Assembly (NCBI RefSeq): GCF_001592205.1
Contig: NZ_BCWM01000020.1
Coordinates: 1-62,001, forward strand
Source of the DNA: Brevundimonas vesicularis NBRC 12165
Lineage (GTDB): Bacteria > Pseudomonadota > Alphaproteobacteria > Caulobacterales > Caulobacteraceae
Direction: 5' to 3'
Length of the DNA: 62,001 bases
Made by a program: the position numbers and the translations under genes. Numbering within the stretch: position 1 is the stretch's first letter; each line of letters opens with the position of its first letter. This document shows, piece after piece, positions 1-9,243 of this stretch. Below the pieces are notes generated by a model. That model saw only the letters and a program-made list of their open reading frames with translations, did not search any database and had not been told where the DNA came from.

Positions 1-125
1 GCCCAATAAATTCTCGACTGAGCAACAATAAGATTGCCACATCCTTTGGAATCCAACCGACCCATTGGCGCGATGGAATTCCACAGCTCGTCGATAGGCT
101 GATCAATATGGAGCCGTCGCAATGA
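1..125 (+). CDS. rfbD: dTDP-4-dehydrorhamnose reductase, C-terminal fragment
   Basis: Only the last 40 codons are inside the window; reading begins at base 3 and ends at TGA 123-125. The fragment has the family tail: a PINSRLS stretch, then [10 protein letters not shown], then a [12 protein letters not shown] helix. RmlD reduces dTDP-4-keto-L-rhamnose to dTDP-L-rhamnose. Its stop overlaps the rfbA start (ATGA at 122-125), so the two are translationally coupled in one rhamnose operon that continues to the left. The identification rests on a short C-terminus plus the rfbA neighbour. Confidence 0.85.
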   Translation, partial: PINSRLSNNKIATSFGIQPTHWRDGIPQLVDRLINMEPSQ

Positions 126-994
126 AAGGTATCATTCTTGCTGGTGGGTCGGGAACACGACTCCACCCCATGACGATGGCCGTCTCCAAACAGATGATGC
201 CAGTCTACGACAAGCCTATGATCTACTACCCTCTCTCCACCCTCATGTTGGCGGGGATTCGAGAGATAATGATCATCTCAACACCTCGGGATCTTCCGCA
301 ATTTCAGGCCTTATTGAGGGACGGGTCTCAGTGGGGGCTGTCGATCTCATACGCAGAGCAGCCAACCCCAGACGGCTTAGCGCAGGCTTATGTAATCGGT
401 GCAGAATTCGTGGATAGGAAGCCGTCAGCCCTGATTTTGGGCGACAACATCTTCTACGGGCACGGCTCTACCGCGCTGTTCGAGGCCGCTTGCAACCGCC
501 CCAGCGGCGCCTCGGTATTTGCTTATCATGTCAATGATCCCGAGCGTTATGGCGTTATCGAGTTTGATGAGAAAAGGCGCGCCATATCAATCGAGGAAAA
601 GCCAGCCTCCCCGAAATCAAACTGGGCCGTGACGGGGCTTTATTTCTATGACGAGCGGGTGATCGACATCGCCGCAGACCTCACGCCTTCAAGTCGCGGA
701 GAGTTGGAAATCACTGATGTAAACCGCGCCTATCTTGAGCGTGGCGATCTGAATGTCGAGACCATGGGGCGTGGGTTTGCGTGGCTTGATACGGGCACCC
801 CTGAAAGCCTCATCGAGGCGGCGGAGTTCGTTCGGACGATCGAGAAACGCCAGGGCGTCAAGATTGCTTGTCCAGAAGAGATCGCGCTCGACCAAGGGTT
901 CATCGACCTACTCCAGTTCGAGAAATTAGCCACAGAGCTAGGTAAGAGCGCTTATGGCCAATATCTTCGCAAACTGCTGTCAATACGTCATTGA
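122..994 (+). CDS. rfbA: glucose-1-phosphate thymidylyltransferase
   Basis: At 290 aa this is the usual RmlA length. It makes dTDP-glucose from dTTP and glucose-1-phosphate, the first step of dTDP-L-rhamnose synthesis. The nucleotide-binding [13 protein letters not shown] signature is at residues 6-18, with the [26 protein letters not shown] and EEKP motifs following in family order. The ATG overlaps the rfbD stop by 4 bp. It ends 2 bp from the stop of the convergent gmhA, with no room for a classical terminator. Full length and no anomaly seen. Confidence 0.97.
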   Translation: MKGIILAGGSGTRLHPMTMAVSKQMMPVYDKPMIYYPLSTLMLAGIREIMIISTPRDLPQFQALLRDGSQWGLSISYAEQPTPDGLAQAYVIGAEFVDRKPSALILGDNIFYGHGSTALFEAACNRPSGASVFAYHVNDPERYGVIEFDEKRRAISIEEKPASPKSNWAVTGLYFYDERVIDIAADLTPSSRGELEITDVNRAYLERGDLNVETMGRGFAWLDTGTPESLIEAAEFVRTIEKRQGVKIACPEEIALDQGFIDLLQFEKLATELGKSAYGQYLRKLLSIRH

Positions 995-996
995 AA

Positions 997-1623
997 TCAG
1001 AACTTGAGCTTTCCTAATTGCTCCACATTCGAGATATGAAGCTGCCGCATATACTGAGCGAGGATGTGCATTAGGGATTGGTGAGCATCTTCGATAACAC
1101 CATAGTTTTGCGCGTCCACATGCAGCGAGACATCGGCCAGTTTCGCAGTTTCGCCGCCAGAAAAGCCTGTCATGGACAATGTACGCATACCCAATGACTT
1201 GGCCGTCTTCACTGCATTTATAATATTTGGAGACGATCCGGACGAACTAATTGCGACCAGTACATCTCCTTCGGAGCCAAGCGACTCTAGCTGGAAGGAA
1301 AACATCTGCTCAGAACCAATATCGTTCACAATGGCAGTGATCAATTCGACTGTTGACGACAGGCTGACAACCTTAGGCTTCAGATTCGAGTTGGTCCGAA
1401 CACCCTTTAGGCAATCGCAGACGAGGTGATTGGCGATAGCCGCTGAGCCGCCGTTTCCACAGCTATATATCGTACGGCCGGCTTGCGCGGCGTCCGACAA
1501 CAACCGGCCAGCAGCCGTCATCGCATCTGTCGATACGGTTGCGTACGCGTCGTTCAGGCGATCAAAATACGCACGTGCGTAATCTCCTGCATGTTCGATC
1601 CGTTGCGTAGGAAAAAAACTCAT
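997..1623 (-). CDS. gmhA: phosphoheptose isomerase (sedoheptulose 7-phosphate isomerase)
   Basis: This 208-aa single SIS-domain protein has a CGNGGSAAIANH phosphate-binding loop around residue 55 and a second ISSSGSSPNI loop around 125. A C-terminal helix holds an EDAHQSLMH stretch that contains the GmhA active-site acid and histidine. GmhA converts sedoheptulose 7-phosphate to D-glycero-D-manno-heptose 7-phosphate. It is the last gene of a minus-strand operon (SDR, hddC-gmhB, hddA, gmhA), 14 bp after hddA. That context places it in GDP-heptose synthesis for an exported polysaccharide. It could also feed ADP-heptose for LPS; the HddA/HddC partners argue for the GDP branch. Confidence 0.93.
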   Translation of the reverse strand: MSFFPTQRIEHAGDYARAYFDRLNDAYATVSTDAMTAAGRLLSDAAQAGRTIYSCGNGGSAAIANHLVCDCLKGVRTNSNLKPKVVSLSSTVELITAIVNDIGSEQMFSFQLESLGSEGDVLVAISSSGSSPNIINAVKTAKSLGMRTLSMTGFSGGETAKLADVSLHVDAQNYGVIEDAHQSLMHILAQYMRQLHISNVEQLGKLKF

Positions 1624-1637
1624 CGGCGTTCCATCCG

Positions 1638-2621
1638 TCAGTTTGGATTGTAGAATAGTATTCTAGATCCAAGCGGCTCAAACCCAAAAGGCACCCGCCT
1701 GAGACCCAGGGCTTTTTCAATGTCCGCATGACGATCTTCGTCCGCATAGAACATCATGAAGCCGCCCGCGCCTGCGCCGAGCAGTTTGCCCCCTAGCGCG
1801 CCGGCTCCGATCGCCCTGTCGTACCAGTCATCGATCTCCACGCTGCTGATACTGGATGTAAGCGATTTTTTCAGCATCCAGTTCTCGTGCAGAACTTCAC
1901 CAAATCCATCGAGATGGCCGGCACTCAGCTCATCACGAAGATAATAGGCCAGTTCGACCATTCGCCTCAAAGTATTCTGCTTGTCCGCCTGCGAGGCGGA
2001 GACTTTGCATTGCTCGCGTAGGATGTGTGAGGCGCTCCGCGTCCTGCCTGTGTAAAAAGTTACAATCCGACGCTCAAGGGTGTTCCTGATAGTGTCGGAC
2101 ATCACCACAGGAGACACTGCGACGCTGTCGTCAGGTTTGAATTCGATGAGGTTGAAGCCGCCGAATGCCGCCGCATACTGATCTTGCTTACCGATAGGTT
2201 CTCCGCATCGCTCGATTTCAACCTCACAACTCTTCTCGGCCAATGCTTCAGCAGAAACATGGCGTCCAAGATAAGCGGAAACTGCCTGTATCAAACCCAC
2301 GGTGAAAGAACTTGAAGATCCCAGCCCTGTTCCCCTTGAAGGGATATCTGCAGTGGTGGTGATTTCGACGCCGCCTTCCAGATTCAACATCTCAAAAGTG
2401 GCTCGCAACAGCCGATGATCGATTTCCTGCAGAGAAGAAACTTCTTCTGTCTTTGAATAAGCTAGACGAATACCCCCGTCGAATTTCTTATTAACTGTAA
2501 CATAAACGTATTTGCGAATTGCGGTCGAAAGGACGGCACCTCCGAATTGTCTGTAAAACGAGCTGATATCGCTCCCCCCTCCCACAAAACTCATGCGGAG
2601 GGGTGTGCGGCTAATGATCAT
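1638..2621 (-). CDS. hddA: D-glycero-alpha-D-manno-heptose 7-phosphate kinase (GHMP kinase)
   Basis: At 327 aa this is a GHMP-superfamily kinase. The N-terminus reads MIISRTPLRMSFVGGGSD, typical of the HddA/fucokinase-like branch. The ATP loop GRGTGLGSSSSF lies near residue 96 and the C-terminal glycine motif GGKLLGAGAGGF near residue 279. HddA phosphorylates heptose 7-phosphate at C1 in the alpha configuration, giving the 1,7-bisphosphate for GmhB. It starts at ATG 2621, 9 bp after the fused hddC-gmhB gene. HddA versus another sugar GHMP kinase is decided mainly by its operon partners GmhA, GmhB and HddC. Confidence 0.9.
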   Translation of the reverse strand: MIISRTPLRMSFVGGGSDISSFYRQFGGAVLSTAIRKYVYVTVNKKFDGGIRLAYSKTEEVSSLQEIDHRLLRATFEMLNLEGGVEITTTADIPSRGTGLGSSSSFTVGLIQAVSAYLGRHVSAEALAEKSCEVEIERCGEPIGKQDQYAAAFGGFNLIEFKPDDSVAVSPVVMSDTIRNTLERRIVTFYTGRTRSASHILREQCKVSASQADKQNTLRRMVELAYYLRDELSAGHLDGFGEVLHENWMLKKSLTSSISSVEIDDWYDRAIGAGALGGKLLGAGAGGFMMFYADEDRHADIEKALGLRRVPFGFEPLGSRILFYNPN

Positions 2622-2630
2622 TATTATCTC

Positions 2631-3938
2631 TCAGTCCGATAGGATGTGATCGACTGCGGCTGAGAGATCGGCACATCGGAGAGTGGGCTCTACCTCCGGC
2701 CATTTCCCATCACGCCCCCCCTCACCTGTTTCGAGCAATATAGTCCGGAGGCCGAAGGCGGCACCAGCCTTCGCGTCCGCTGTACTATCGCCAATCATCC
2801 AGGATTGCTGGATGTCTATGTTCATGCGGTCAGCAGCTTGTTCGAACATGCCCGTGCCCGGTTTTCTGCACGCACACGGCCCCTTCAAGGCTGCCACCTC
2901 GCCCGGAAAACCACCATCGGGATGGTGCGGACAGAGTTGGACGGCGTCGAACCATCCTCCTTCCGCACCAACTTGGGTTTCAAGGCGTGCGTGGATCGCG
3001 CCCATGGTTTGAAAATCGCATTCGCCACGGGCGATCACAGGCTGATTCGTCACCACCACGACGCGATACTCGGCCTCGTTGAGGCGGCGGATCGCATTGC
3101 CGACACCCGGAAGGAGATCAAGATCCTCAGGGCGGCGCACATAGTCACGAAGGACGTTTAGAGTGCCGTCGCGATCAACGAATACGACCTTCTGCGCCGC
3201 ATTGCGTCGCGCTCGTATTGGAACGCCTGACCGAAGGTGTCGCTCCACTTTGTCTAGGCGCTTGGGCGTTCCAAGATCCTTGATGTACTCGAAGCTGACA
3301 TAGCCATGCAGATGCTGGCCCTTTGCGACCATCGCAGGAAAAAGATCTTTGGCGAAATCGAGCGGAGTACTGGCTTCGCTCCAAGGCTCCAGCGCTTTGC
3401 GTTCGCAAATATAGAAGGCCGCATTCACGAGGTTTCTGAGCTCAGCCCCGGGCGGATGAGGATATCCGTGCAGTCCCCGAACATGACCATCTGGATCAAT
3501 TTCGACCAGGTCGGAATCGGCGGGATGGTCGTTTGGATGAAGGAACAGTGTGACGTCGGCCTTTGCATCCGTATGCGCCTGCATCATTGCTGCGATATCG
3601 ATATCGAACAGCGTATCGCCATACACGATAAGAAACTGCTCCGAGAGCCACGGCATTACCGCTAGGACCGCGCCTGCCGTACCGCGAGGCACGCCGTCGT
3701 CGATCAAACGCGCTTTCGGAGCCCTCGCCCCCCGAGTTTCAAAGAAGGCTTCGATCTGGTCAGCCGCATGATTGACCAGCACAAGGACCTCTTCAATCCC
3801 CTGCTCCGCCAGAAGAACAAGCTGCCGCTCCAGCAAGGGGATACCGTCTACGTCTACGAGCGGCTTGGGGCGGCCGTTCAGTCTGTCGGCAAGACGAGTC
3901 CCCCTCCCCCCAGCAAGAATAACGGCCTGACGCATCAC
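2631..3938 (-). CDS. hddC/gmhB: bifunctional heptose-1-phosphate guanylyltransferase / heptose-1,7-bisphosphate 7-phosphatase
   Basis: This 435-aa protein joins two enzymes. Residues 1-240 are a nucleotidyltransferase with LAGGRGTRL at 8-16, GRPKPLVDVDG at 22-32 and VYGDTLFDID near 105. Residues 249-435 are a GmhB-type HAD phosphatase with DRDGTLN at 255-261, the TNQP motif near 297, a zinc-site CPHH/CACRKP pair (C336, H338, C355, C357) and a GDSTAD motif near 383. The pair removes the C7 phosphate from the bisphosphate and then forms GDP-heptose. Fusing the phosphatase behind the guanylyltransferase completes GmhA-HddA-GmhB-HddC in three genes. The start is GTG 3938 or ATG 3935, overlapping the upstream SDR stop. 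Confidence 0.93.
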   Translation of the reverse strand: MMRQAVILAGGRGTRLADRLNGRPKPLVDVDGIPLLERQLVLLAEQGIEEVLVLVNHAADQIEAFFETRGARAPKARLIDDGVPRGTAGAVLAVMPWLSEQFLIVYGDTLFDIDIAAMMQAHTDAKADVTLFLHPNDHPADSDLVEIDPDGHVRGLHGYPHPPGAELRNLVNAAFYICERKALEPWSEASTPLDFAKDLFPAMVAKGQHLHGYVSFEYIKDLGTPKRLDKVERHLRSGVPIRARRNAAQKVVFVDRDGTLNVLRDYVRRPEDLDLLPGVGNAIRRLNEAEYRVVVVTNQPVIARGECDFQTMGAIHARLETQVGAEGGWFDAVQLCPHHPDGGFPGEVAALKGPCACRKPGTGMFEQAADRMNIDIQQSWMIGDSTADAKAGAAFGLRTILLETGEGGRDGKWPEVEPTLRCADLSAAVDHILSD

Positions 3939-4894
3939 GAAACCAGTTCTTGCCCAGCGATCTCGCCGACGGCTTGACGCACTGCCTCATGAGAAGAAAG
4001 CGTGGGACGCCAACCGGCCTTGAGCAGGTTATCGACTGAATAGCGGAAACGCGGCACGTCCCCGACCCACCCACGATTTTCCTTGCCATAGCGGATGCTC
4101 GCCGACGTGTTGACCCGATCTCTCACTGCCTCGGCGATCTCTCGCACTGTGATGCCGGCATCCACGGGGCCGATATTGTATACCAGATAGGCTCCATCCA
4201 GACCCGCGATGAAACGCATCGCGCTTACCAGATCGTCGATGTGGAGATAGGCTTTCTGCTGCGTACCGTCACCGAGGACCTCCAAGACGGAGTCATCAGC
4301 TTTCAACTTGCGGACGAAATCCCAGATCACCCCGTGGGTGGCGGGAATCCCGATTACATTGGGGAATCTGAAGATACTGGCTCGTTTCAACCACGCTTCT
4401 GACGCAGCGCGAATCTGGGCTTCCGACGCCAGCTTCATCGCGCCATAGTTGGAAATGGGTTGAAGCGGCCCGATGTCCTCGTGAATTTCCGTATCGCCGA
4501 AATCACCGTAGATGGCTGAACTGGAGGCAAAGTGTAACGTCCCCATTCCCTTAGCCTTCATCACCTCCAGGATGACGAACGTCGTCATAAAAGTTCGTTC
4601 GAGGTCGATGCGAGGATCAGCGACGCCAGCTGGGATATCGGAGTTTGCCGCCAGATGCCAAACGACGCAGTCCGCGCCCTCATATCCCTCAAGCGCCGCC
4701 ATCAGATCTCGAAAATTGGAGCAGTCCGCTTTTCGAAACGAAAATTCCGGGATTCCGTAAAGCGGGGCGATTACATCCTCGCGACCACGTGAAAGATCAT
4801 CGATGGCGATCACGGTATGCTGGTCCGCCAGCAGTGAGGCAGCGAGATTTGCTCCCACAAAACCCGCGCCACCAGTGATGATATGTGTGGACAT
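3935..4894 (-). CDS. NAD-dependent nucleotide-sugar epimerase/dehydratase (extended SDR)
   Basis: This 319-aa extended SDR has GGAGFVGANLAASLL as the NAD loop at residues 8-22, a serine in HFASSSAIYGD and the YGAMK catalytic Tyr-Lys pair near residue 150. It is the first gene of the heptose operon, and its stop overlaps the hddC-gmhB start. The context suggests it modifies the GDP-heptose, for example by C4 or C3/C5 epimerisation or 4,6-dehydration. The family residues do not fix the reaction or the substrate. It starts at ATG 4894 behind a GAGGCGGA purine run. It is divergent from the GT at 4994. Confidence 0.85.
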   Translation of the reverse strand: MSTHIITGGAGFVGANLAASLLADQHTVIAIDDLSRGREDVIAPLYGIPEFSFRKADCSNFRDLMAALEGYEGADCVVWHLAANSDIPAGVADPRIDLERTFMTTFVILEVMKAKGMGTLHFASSSAIYGDFGDTEIHEDIGPLQPISNYGAMKLASEAQIRAASEAWLKRASIFRFPNVIGIPATHGVIWDFVRKLKADDSVLEVLGDGTQQKAYLHIDDLVSAMRFIAGLDGAYLVYNIGPVDAGITVREIAEAVRDRVNTSASIRYGKENRGWVGDVPRFRYSVDNLLKAGWRPTLSSHEAVRQAVGEIAGQELVS

Positions 4895-4993
4895 TCCGCC
4901 TCGCTCTGATGCTGGACGTAGTTAGCGTATGGCGGTAGCCAGAAGCAACTCGTCGGACGCACCAGCGTCCGCCACAACTCCTGGTGAATCCGG
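4895..4993. promoter_or_regulatory. divergent promoter region with inverted repeat
   Basis: This 99-bp gap between divergent operons must hold both promoters. It contains a perfect 7-bp inverted repeat with a 4-base spacer, CGGACGCACCAGCGTCCG at 4954-4971, about 22 bases before the 4994 start. That is a candidate operator. No clear -35/-10 pair can be assigned by eye. Confidence 0.45.
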
Positions 4994-6331
4994 ATGACCG
5001 AAAAGGCGCTATTGGACGATGCCGCCGCCCAAGCTGCCGCGATACGCCTGGCGGCTGCTCAACGCGACGCAAACGCTCATGTTGACGATATGGAGAGGCT
5101 CGACACGTACGCTCGGTCTTTGGAACGGATCGCCTCTCGGGCGATCCAGGATCGGCAATCGCTTAGCTGGCTGGTGGCAAGCCCGCTTCGCTGGCTTGAG
5201 CGACATACCATTGCCCGAAGGCCCTCCCTTCCCCTTCTTCCGCTCTCGGAGACTCCAAAGCGCCCCCGCATTATTTTTATAAATGGATGCACGGAGGGGG
5301 AGTCTCAAAGATACAGAATCCGAAACTTGATGAGCGGACTTAGAAAACTCGGCGTGTGCTGCACTGAAATAATGTTAAGCGAGTGTCGTCGCATTTTCTA
5401 TCAAAACATGAACCCTGAAGTCGTTGTTTTTTTCAGATCTTTGAACACCCCAAAGAATGATTATTCAGACGTTATTTTTCGGCTAAAATCCTTGGGAACA
5501 CGCGTCTTCTTTGATATTGACGATTATGTCGTAGACCCAGAAATACTTGATCAAATCGACGTTTATCGGCGTCTCAATTCAGCCGGGCAGGAATCTTACA
5601 AAAATGAGGTTTTGGGATACCTGTCGATGATGAGACTTTGCGGGCGTGCGACCGCTGCAACGCCCCATCTGGCGATCGCCATGGACAGACTGGGCGCGGA
5701 CACCCGCCACGTTACCAACTCGTTCAATGATGCGCAGCTGGCCAGGTCGATAGAGTTGAATTCGAAAAGCAAACGCAGAGACGGAAAGTTTCGTATTTCA
5801 TATCTTTCTGGAAGCGCGACGCACGGGCAGGACTTTAAAGAATGCGAGTCCGCTCTACTAACATTCTTAAAAGTTCACGGGAACGTAGTTTTTACGCTGG
5901 TCGGATTTCTTGACCTTGGAGATCATTGGGAGAGTGTTGCTAGTCAAGTTGAGTCAATCCCATTTACAGAATACGTCGACACACTCGATATACTGAATGA
6001 TAGTGATCTCAACATCGCCTGTCTCGACGAAAAGTCTTCATTCTGTCAGAGCAAGAGCGAGCTCAAATACTTCGAGAGCGCATTAGTGAAAACTCCAACA
6101 TTGGCAAGCAGGACGGCGTCGTACCGATCAGCAATAGTCGACGGCCGTAACGGTATGCTGGCCTCGTCACACTCTGAGTGGTTGGAGAAGCTAGAGGCGA
6201 TGTTCAACTCGCCCTGTCTTGGCCGGGCCATTGGAAACGAGGCGCACGCTGCCGTTCTTCACCGTTATTCCGACACTTATGCGGCTCGACAAGCCTTGTC
6301 GGCCTATGGCATTAGTGAACACGCAGCGTGA
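4994..6331 (+). CDS. GT4-like glycosyltransferase with N-terminal helical extension
   Basis: The protein is 445 aa. The first ~75 residues are alpha-helical and end in a SLSWLVASPLRWLERH segment like the W..TxPLR linker common before polysaccharide GTs. The rest is a GT-B fold: INGCTEGESQRYRIRN near residue 95, FDIDDYVVDPEILDQIDVYRR near 175, an ISYLSGSATHGQDF segment at the domain junction and a C-terminal LKYFESALVKTPTLAS motif in place of a strict EX7E. It is clearly paralogous to the first half of the 741-aa protein at 15068. Donor and acceptor are unknown. Base composition is noticeably AT-richer than the core genes. The next gene begins inside its stop (GTGA). Confidence 0.85.
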   Translation: MTEKALLDDAAAQAAAIRLAAAQRDANAHVDDMERLDTYARSLERIASRAIQDRQSLSWLVASPLRWLERHTIARRPSLPLLPLSETPKRPRIIFINGCTEGESQRYRIRNLMSGLRKLGVCCTEIMLSECRRIFYQNMNPEVVVFFRSLNTPKNDYSDVIFRLKSLGTRVFFDIDDYVVDPEILDQIDVYRRLNSAGQESYKNEVLGYLSMMRLCGRATAATPHLAIAMDRLGADTRHVTNSFNDAQLARSIELNSKSKRRDGKFRISYLSGSATHGQDFKECESALLTFLKVHGNVVFTLVGFLDLGDHWESVASQVESIPFTEYVDTLDILNDSDLNIACLDEKSSFCQSKSELKYFESALVKTPTLASRTASYRSAIVDGRNGMLASSHSEWLEKLEAMFNSPCLGRAIGNEAHAAVLHRYSDTYAARQALSAYGISEHAA

Positions 6332-9195
6332 CGTTGCTTTTTCGCGCCATACGTATCGCTAGAAAACGCCTGCGCTTGTTGCAGAGAGCTGCTGAGAAGC
6401 ACCTCACTCCACTTCGTGAACATCAGGCACGTCGTTTGCTGCAAGCTCGTCGGCAGCCCTATGAGGCATGGCTTGACGTTAACCAGCCCTCGCGGATTGG
6501 TTCGGCGTCGTTGATTCTTGCTCTGTCCCAAGCGGGCAAGAAACCGCCGTCCATTTCGGTCATCATGCCCGTCTATCGCGCGCCGCTAGACGCTCTTGAG
6601 GAGGCTATCGCTTCGGTCAAGTCGCAAACATTTCAGAACTGGGAACTTTGTATCGCGGACGACTCCGGCATGGAATCCGATACTAGGAATTGGTTGCGAG
6701 GGAACACGCACCTTGATCCACGGATCCACCTGACGATACGCGAAAAGAACGGTGGAATAGCTGCAGCGACCAACAGTGCAGCCTCGATAGCAAAAAACGA
6801 TATCCTCGTTTTTCTCGATCAGGACGATCTTCTTCACGAGGACTGCCTTGCAGAAATTGCGCTTTATTATGCGAAGGTTCCATTCGCTGACGTCGTCTAT
6901 ACCGACCATGACAAGATCGACAAATCTGGAAACAGATTTGACCCAGCGTTCAAACCGGGATGGTCGCCAACGCTGTTACTATCACACATGTATCTAGGTC
7001 ATACGCTTTCGGTGAGACGGGCACTTTTCGAAGATGTCGGTGGAGTTCGTCCCGCATTCGACGGCGCTCAGGATTTCGATCTGGCGTTGAGATTATCGGA
7101 GAAAGCCCGTCACATCGGACACATCCCAAGGATCTTATATCATTGGCGCGTTTCACCGGGCTCGACCGCAGCGTCCGGCGACGCAAAACCAGAAAGCCTG
7201 CAGGCCGGGCATCAGGCGGTGACCGAGGCGCTCGCTAGACGAAATATTGCTGGCGAAGCGGTGCAGACGGGGTGGTCGCTTAGGCGACGCGTCGGCCTGT
7301 ACAAAGTGGCTTTCCGTGGTGATCTGCCCAAGGTGACAGTAGTTCTTCCTCGTCTCAATGATCATGAGGCGCTGCAAGCGATGCTAAAATCTTTCGCCAA
7401 AACGGATTATCCATCTTGGGATATTCTGACGGACAACGATTTACCATCAAATTGTCACGTCAGTCTTTCGCTGACGCATGTACAAATTGATGCTGAACTT
7501 GACGGCGCGGCACGATGGCAGGCGATGGCGTTCAAGACGGATGCGCCATTTGTAATGCTTCTAGCCTCGGGCGTATCGCCATTGTCGAAGGATTGGTTGA
7601 AGCAGCTCGTGGGACAGGCCGTAATGGCCGAGGCAGATGTCGTAGGCGGACAATCGCGCCGAAATGGCCGCATCGCTGAGAACGGCTTGGTGCTTGATGG
7701 CGCAGGCGACGCCGCTCAACCACGGCTAGAAGGATCCAAGCCCAACACAGCCGGTCCCTATTTTTCAGCACAAGCTGCGCACGAAAGTCTCGCGCCGAGT
7801 TCACACGCATTGCTAGTAAAGCGAGACAGACTATTGGCGCTCAACGTATCGAGCTTGGGCGGCCACTCGCCTCTCGCGGCAGTCGCTACCGCCATGACCA
7901 AGTGCAAGCCCGGACTTGTCGTCCCTTCGGCGATCTTTGAGACGCGGGAGGCGACCAAGCGCCGCATCAGAACCAGAACCGCGCTGCCGCTCGATCGATA
8001 TGTGAACGAGAATCTGATGAGGAATGGTGGTGGTTCAGCAAGAGCGGTATGCGTTCCCCTACCAGCGGGCCAAGTCACAGCCGCTTTGTTTTGCCATAAT
8101 CTTGCCCATGAGGGGGCTCCGCGCACCTTGGTCGATCTGGCGATCGGACTGAAACGAAAGGGTCGGATCTCCCCAATTCTGATCTCCCCTGCCGACGGCC
8201 CATTGGGAGATGAATGCCGGCAGGCCGGGATCCCGGTTTCGATCCTGAAGGCCGATAATCTGTTGACTTGGCCAGACGCCGCTGCGGACCATCTGAAGAC
8301 TAACGCCGCGGACATCGTGCTGGCCAATTCCCTTCAAAGTTGGCGCGCCCTTGAAGCAGCAAGACTTGCGGGAAAACCCGCCGTGGTATGGCAGCATGAG
8401 AGCGACGCTTGGCATTGCTTCTTCAAGAATCTGCCCGATCGAGGTGCACAGGCCTACAAGCTGCTGCAGTCGGCGTACGCCGTCGCATATGTCGCTGAAG
8501 CGACCAGGACCGCTTGGAGAGATGTCACGCAAGACAACAGCATCTTCATCCCCACGTCCCTGCCAGATTCGGCAGGAATTCGACTAGCGCCGACCAAGGA
8601 AGCCGCTCGACTACATCTCGGCCAGGACCCGAAGACGTTCCAGTTTCTGCTTCCGGGAACAGTGTGTGAGCGCAAAGGCCAAATCGACGCCATCAAGGCG
8701 TTCTCCGCTCTGCCGACAGACATCGCCGTGTCGTCTCGTCTCTTCGTAGTCGGAGCTCAACCGGAAGATGCGTATCTGAGGGCGATCAAGGCCGCGCTTG
8801 CACGCGCACCCGAACCACATAGATCCAGCATCGTTCTAACAGGCCCCGTCGAAGACATGACGCCTTGGTTCGCCGCCTCCGATGTGGTGGTATGCACGTC
8901 GCGAATAGAAAGCGCACCTCGAATCATTTTGGAAGCTATGGCTGCGGGCAGACCAATCGTGACAACGCCCGTCTATGGAATTCGGGAAATGCTCGAACCG
9001 GGTTCTGCGCTTTTCTATCAGCCAGGCGAGGACGCAGATTTAGCGCGCCTTATGGCTAAGCTCTACAGCAATGCAGAGGTTAGGGTAGGCTTGGCGACGA
9101 GAGCAGAGCGCATAATCCAAGATCGAATCAGTAATGACGAAATGATCAACGAATGGGAACGAATTCTACTTTCGGCTGCGCGATCTACGCTTTAG
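6328..9195 (+). CDS. multi-module glycosyltransferase (GT2, GT2-like, GT4)
   Basis: The protein is 955 aa, with a GTG start overlapping the previous stop. A basic amphipathic N-terminus is followed by three modules. Module 1 (about 75-300) is a full GT2 with SVIMPVYRAPLDALEEAI, a VFLDQDDLLHED metal-site motif and QDFDLALRLSEK. Module 2 (about 335-480) looks like a second GT2 (KVTVVLPRLNDHEALQAML) but has LLASGVSPLSKDWL where an active copy has its acidic DxD, so it may be inactive. Module 3 (about 590-955) is a GT4 with EGAPRTLVDLAIGL near its start and EAMAAGRPIVTTPVYGIRE near residue 870. Such enzymes add two residues during repeat or chain synthesis; linkages cannot be told from sequence. 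Confidence 0.9.
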   Translation: MTLLFRAIRIARKRLRLLQRAAEKHLTPLREHQARRLLQARRQPYEAWLDVNQPSRIGSASLILALSQAGKKPPSISVIMPVYRAPLDALEEAIASVKSQTFQNWELCIADDSGMESDTRNWLRGNTHLDPRIHLTIREKNGGIAAATNSAASIAKNDILVFLDQDDLLHEDCLAEIALYYAKVPFADVVYTDHDKIDKSGNRFDPAFKPGWSPTLLLSHMYLGHTLSVRRALFEDVGGVRPAFDGAQDFDLALRLSEKARHIGHIPRILYHWRVSPGSTAASGDAKPESLQAGHQAVTEALARRNIAGEAVQTGWSLRRRVGLYKVAFRGDLPKVTVVLPRLNDHEALQAMLKSFAKTDYPSWDILTDNDLPSNCHVSLSLTHVQIDAELDGAARWQAMAFKTDAPFVMLLASGVSPLSKDWLKQLVGQAVMAEADVVGGQSRRNGRIAENGLVLDGAGDAAQPRLEGSKPNTAGPYFSAQAAHESLAPSSHALLVKRDRLLALNVSSLGGHSPLAAVATAMTKCKPGLVVPSAIFETREATKRRIRTRTALPLDRYVNENLMRNGGGSARAVCVPLPAGQVTAALFCHNLAHEGAPRTLVDLAIGLKRKGRISPILISPADGPLGDECRQAGIPVSILKADNLLTWPDAAADHLKTNAADIVLANSLQSWRALEAARLAGKPAVVWQHESDAWHCFFKNLPDRGAQAYKLLQSAYAVAYVAEATRTAWRDVTQDNSIFIPTSLPDSAGIRLAPTKEAARLHLGQDPKTFQFLLPGTVCERKGQIDAIKAFSALPTDIAVSSRLFVVGAQPEDAYLRAIKAALARAPEPHRSSIVLTGPVEDMTPWFAASDVVVCTSRIESAPRIILEAMAAGRPIVTTPVYGIREMLEPGSALFYQPGEDADLARLMAKLYSNAEVRVGLATRAERIIQDRISNDEMINEWERILLSAARSTL

Positions 9196-9243
9196 GAATG
9201 ATCCAAGAGCGGCGGCTTGCCGTCTCCATCCTGTCGGGTCAGT

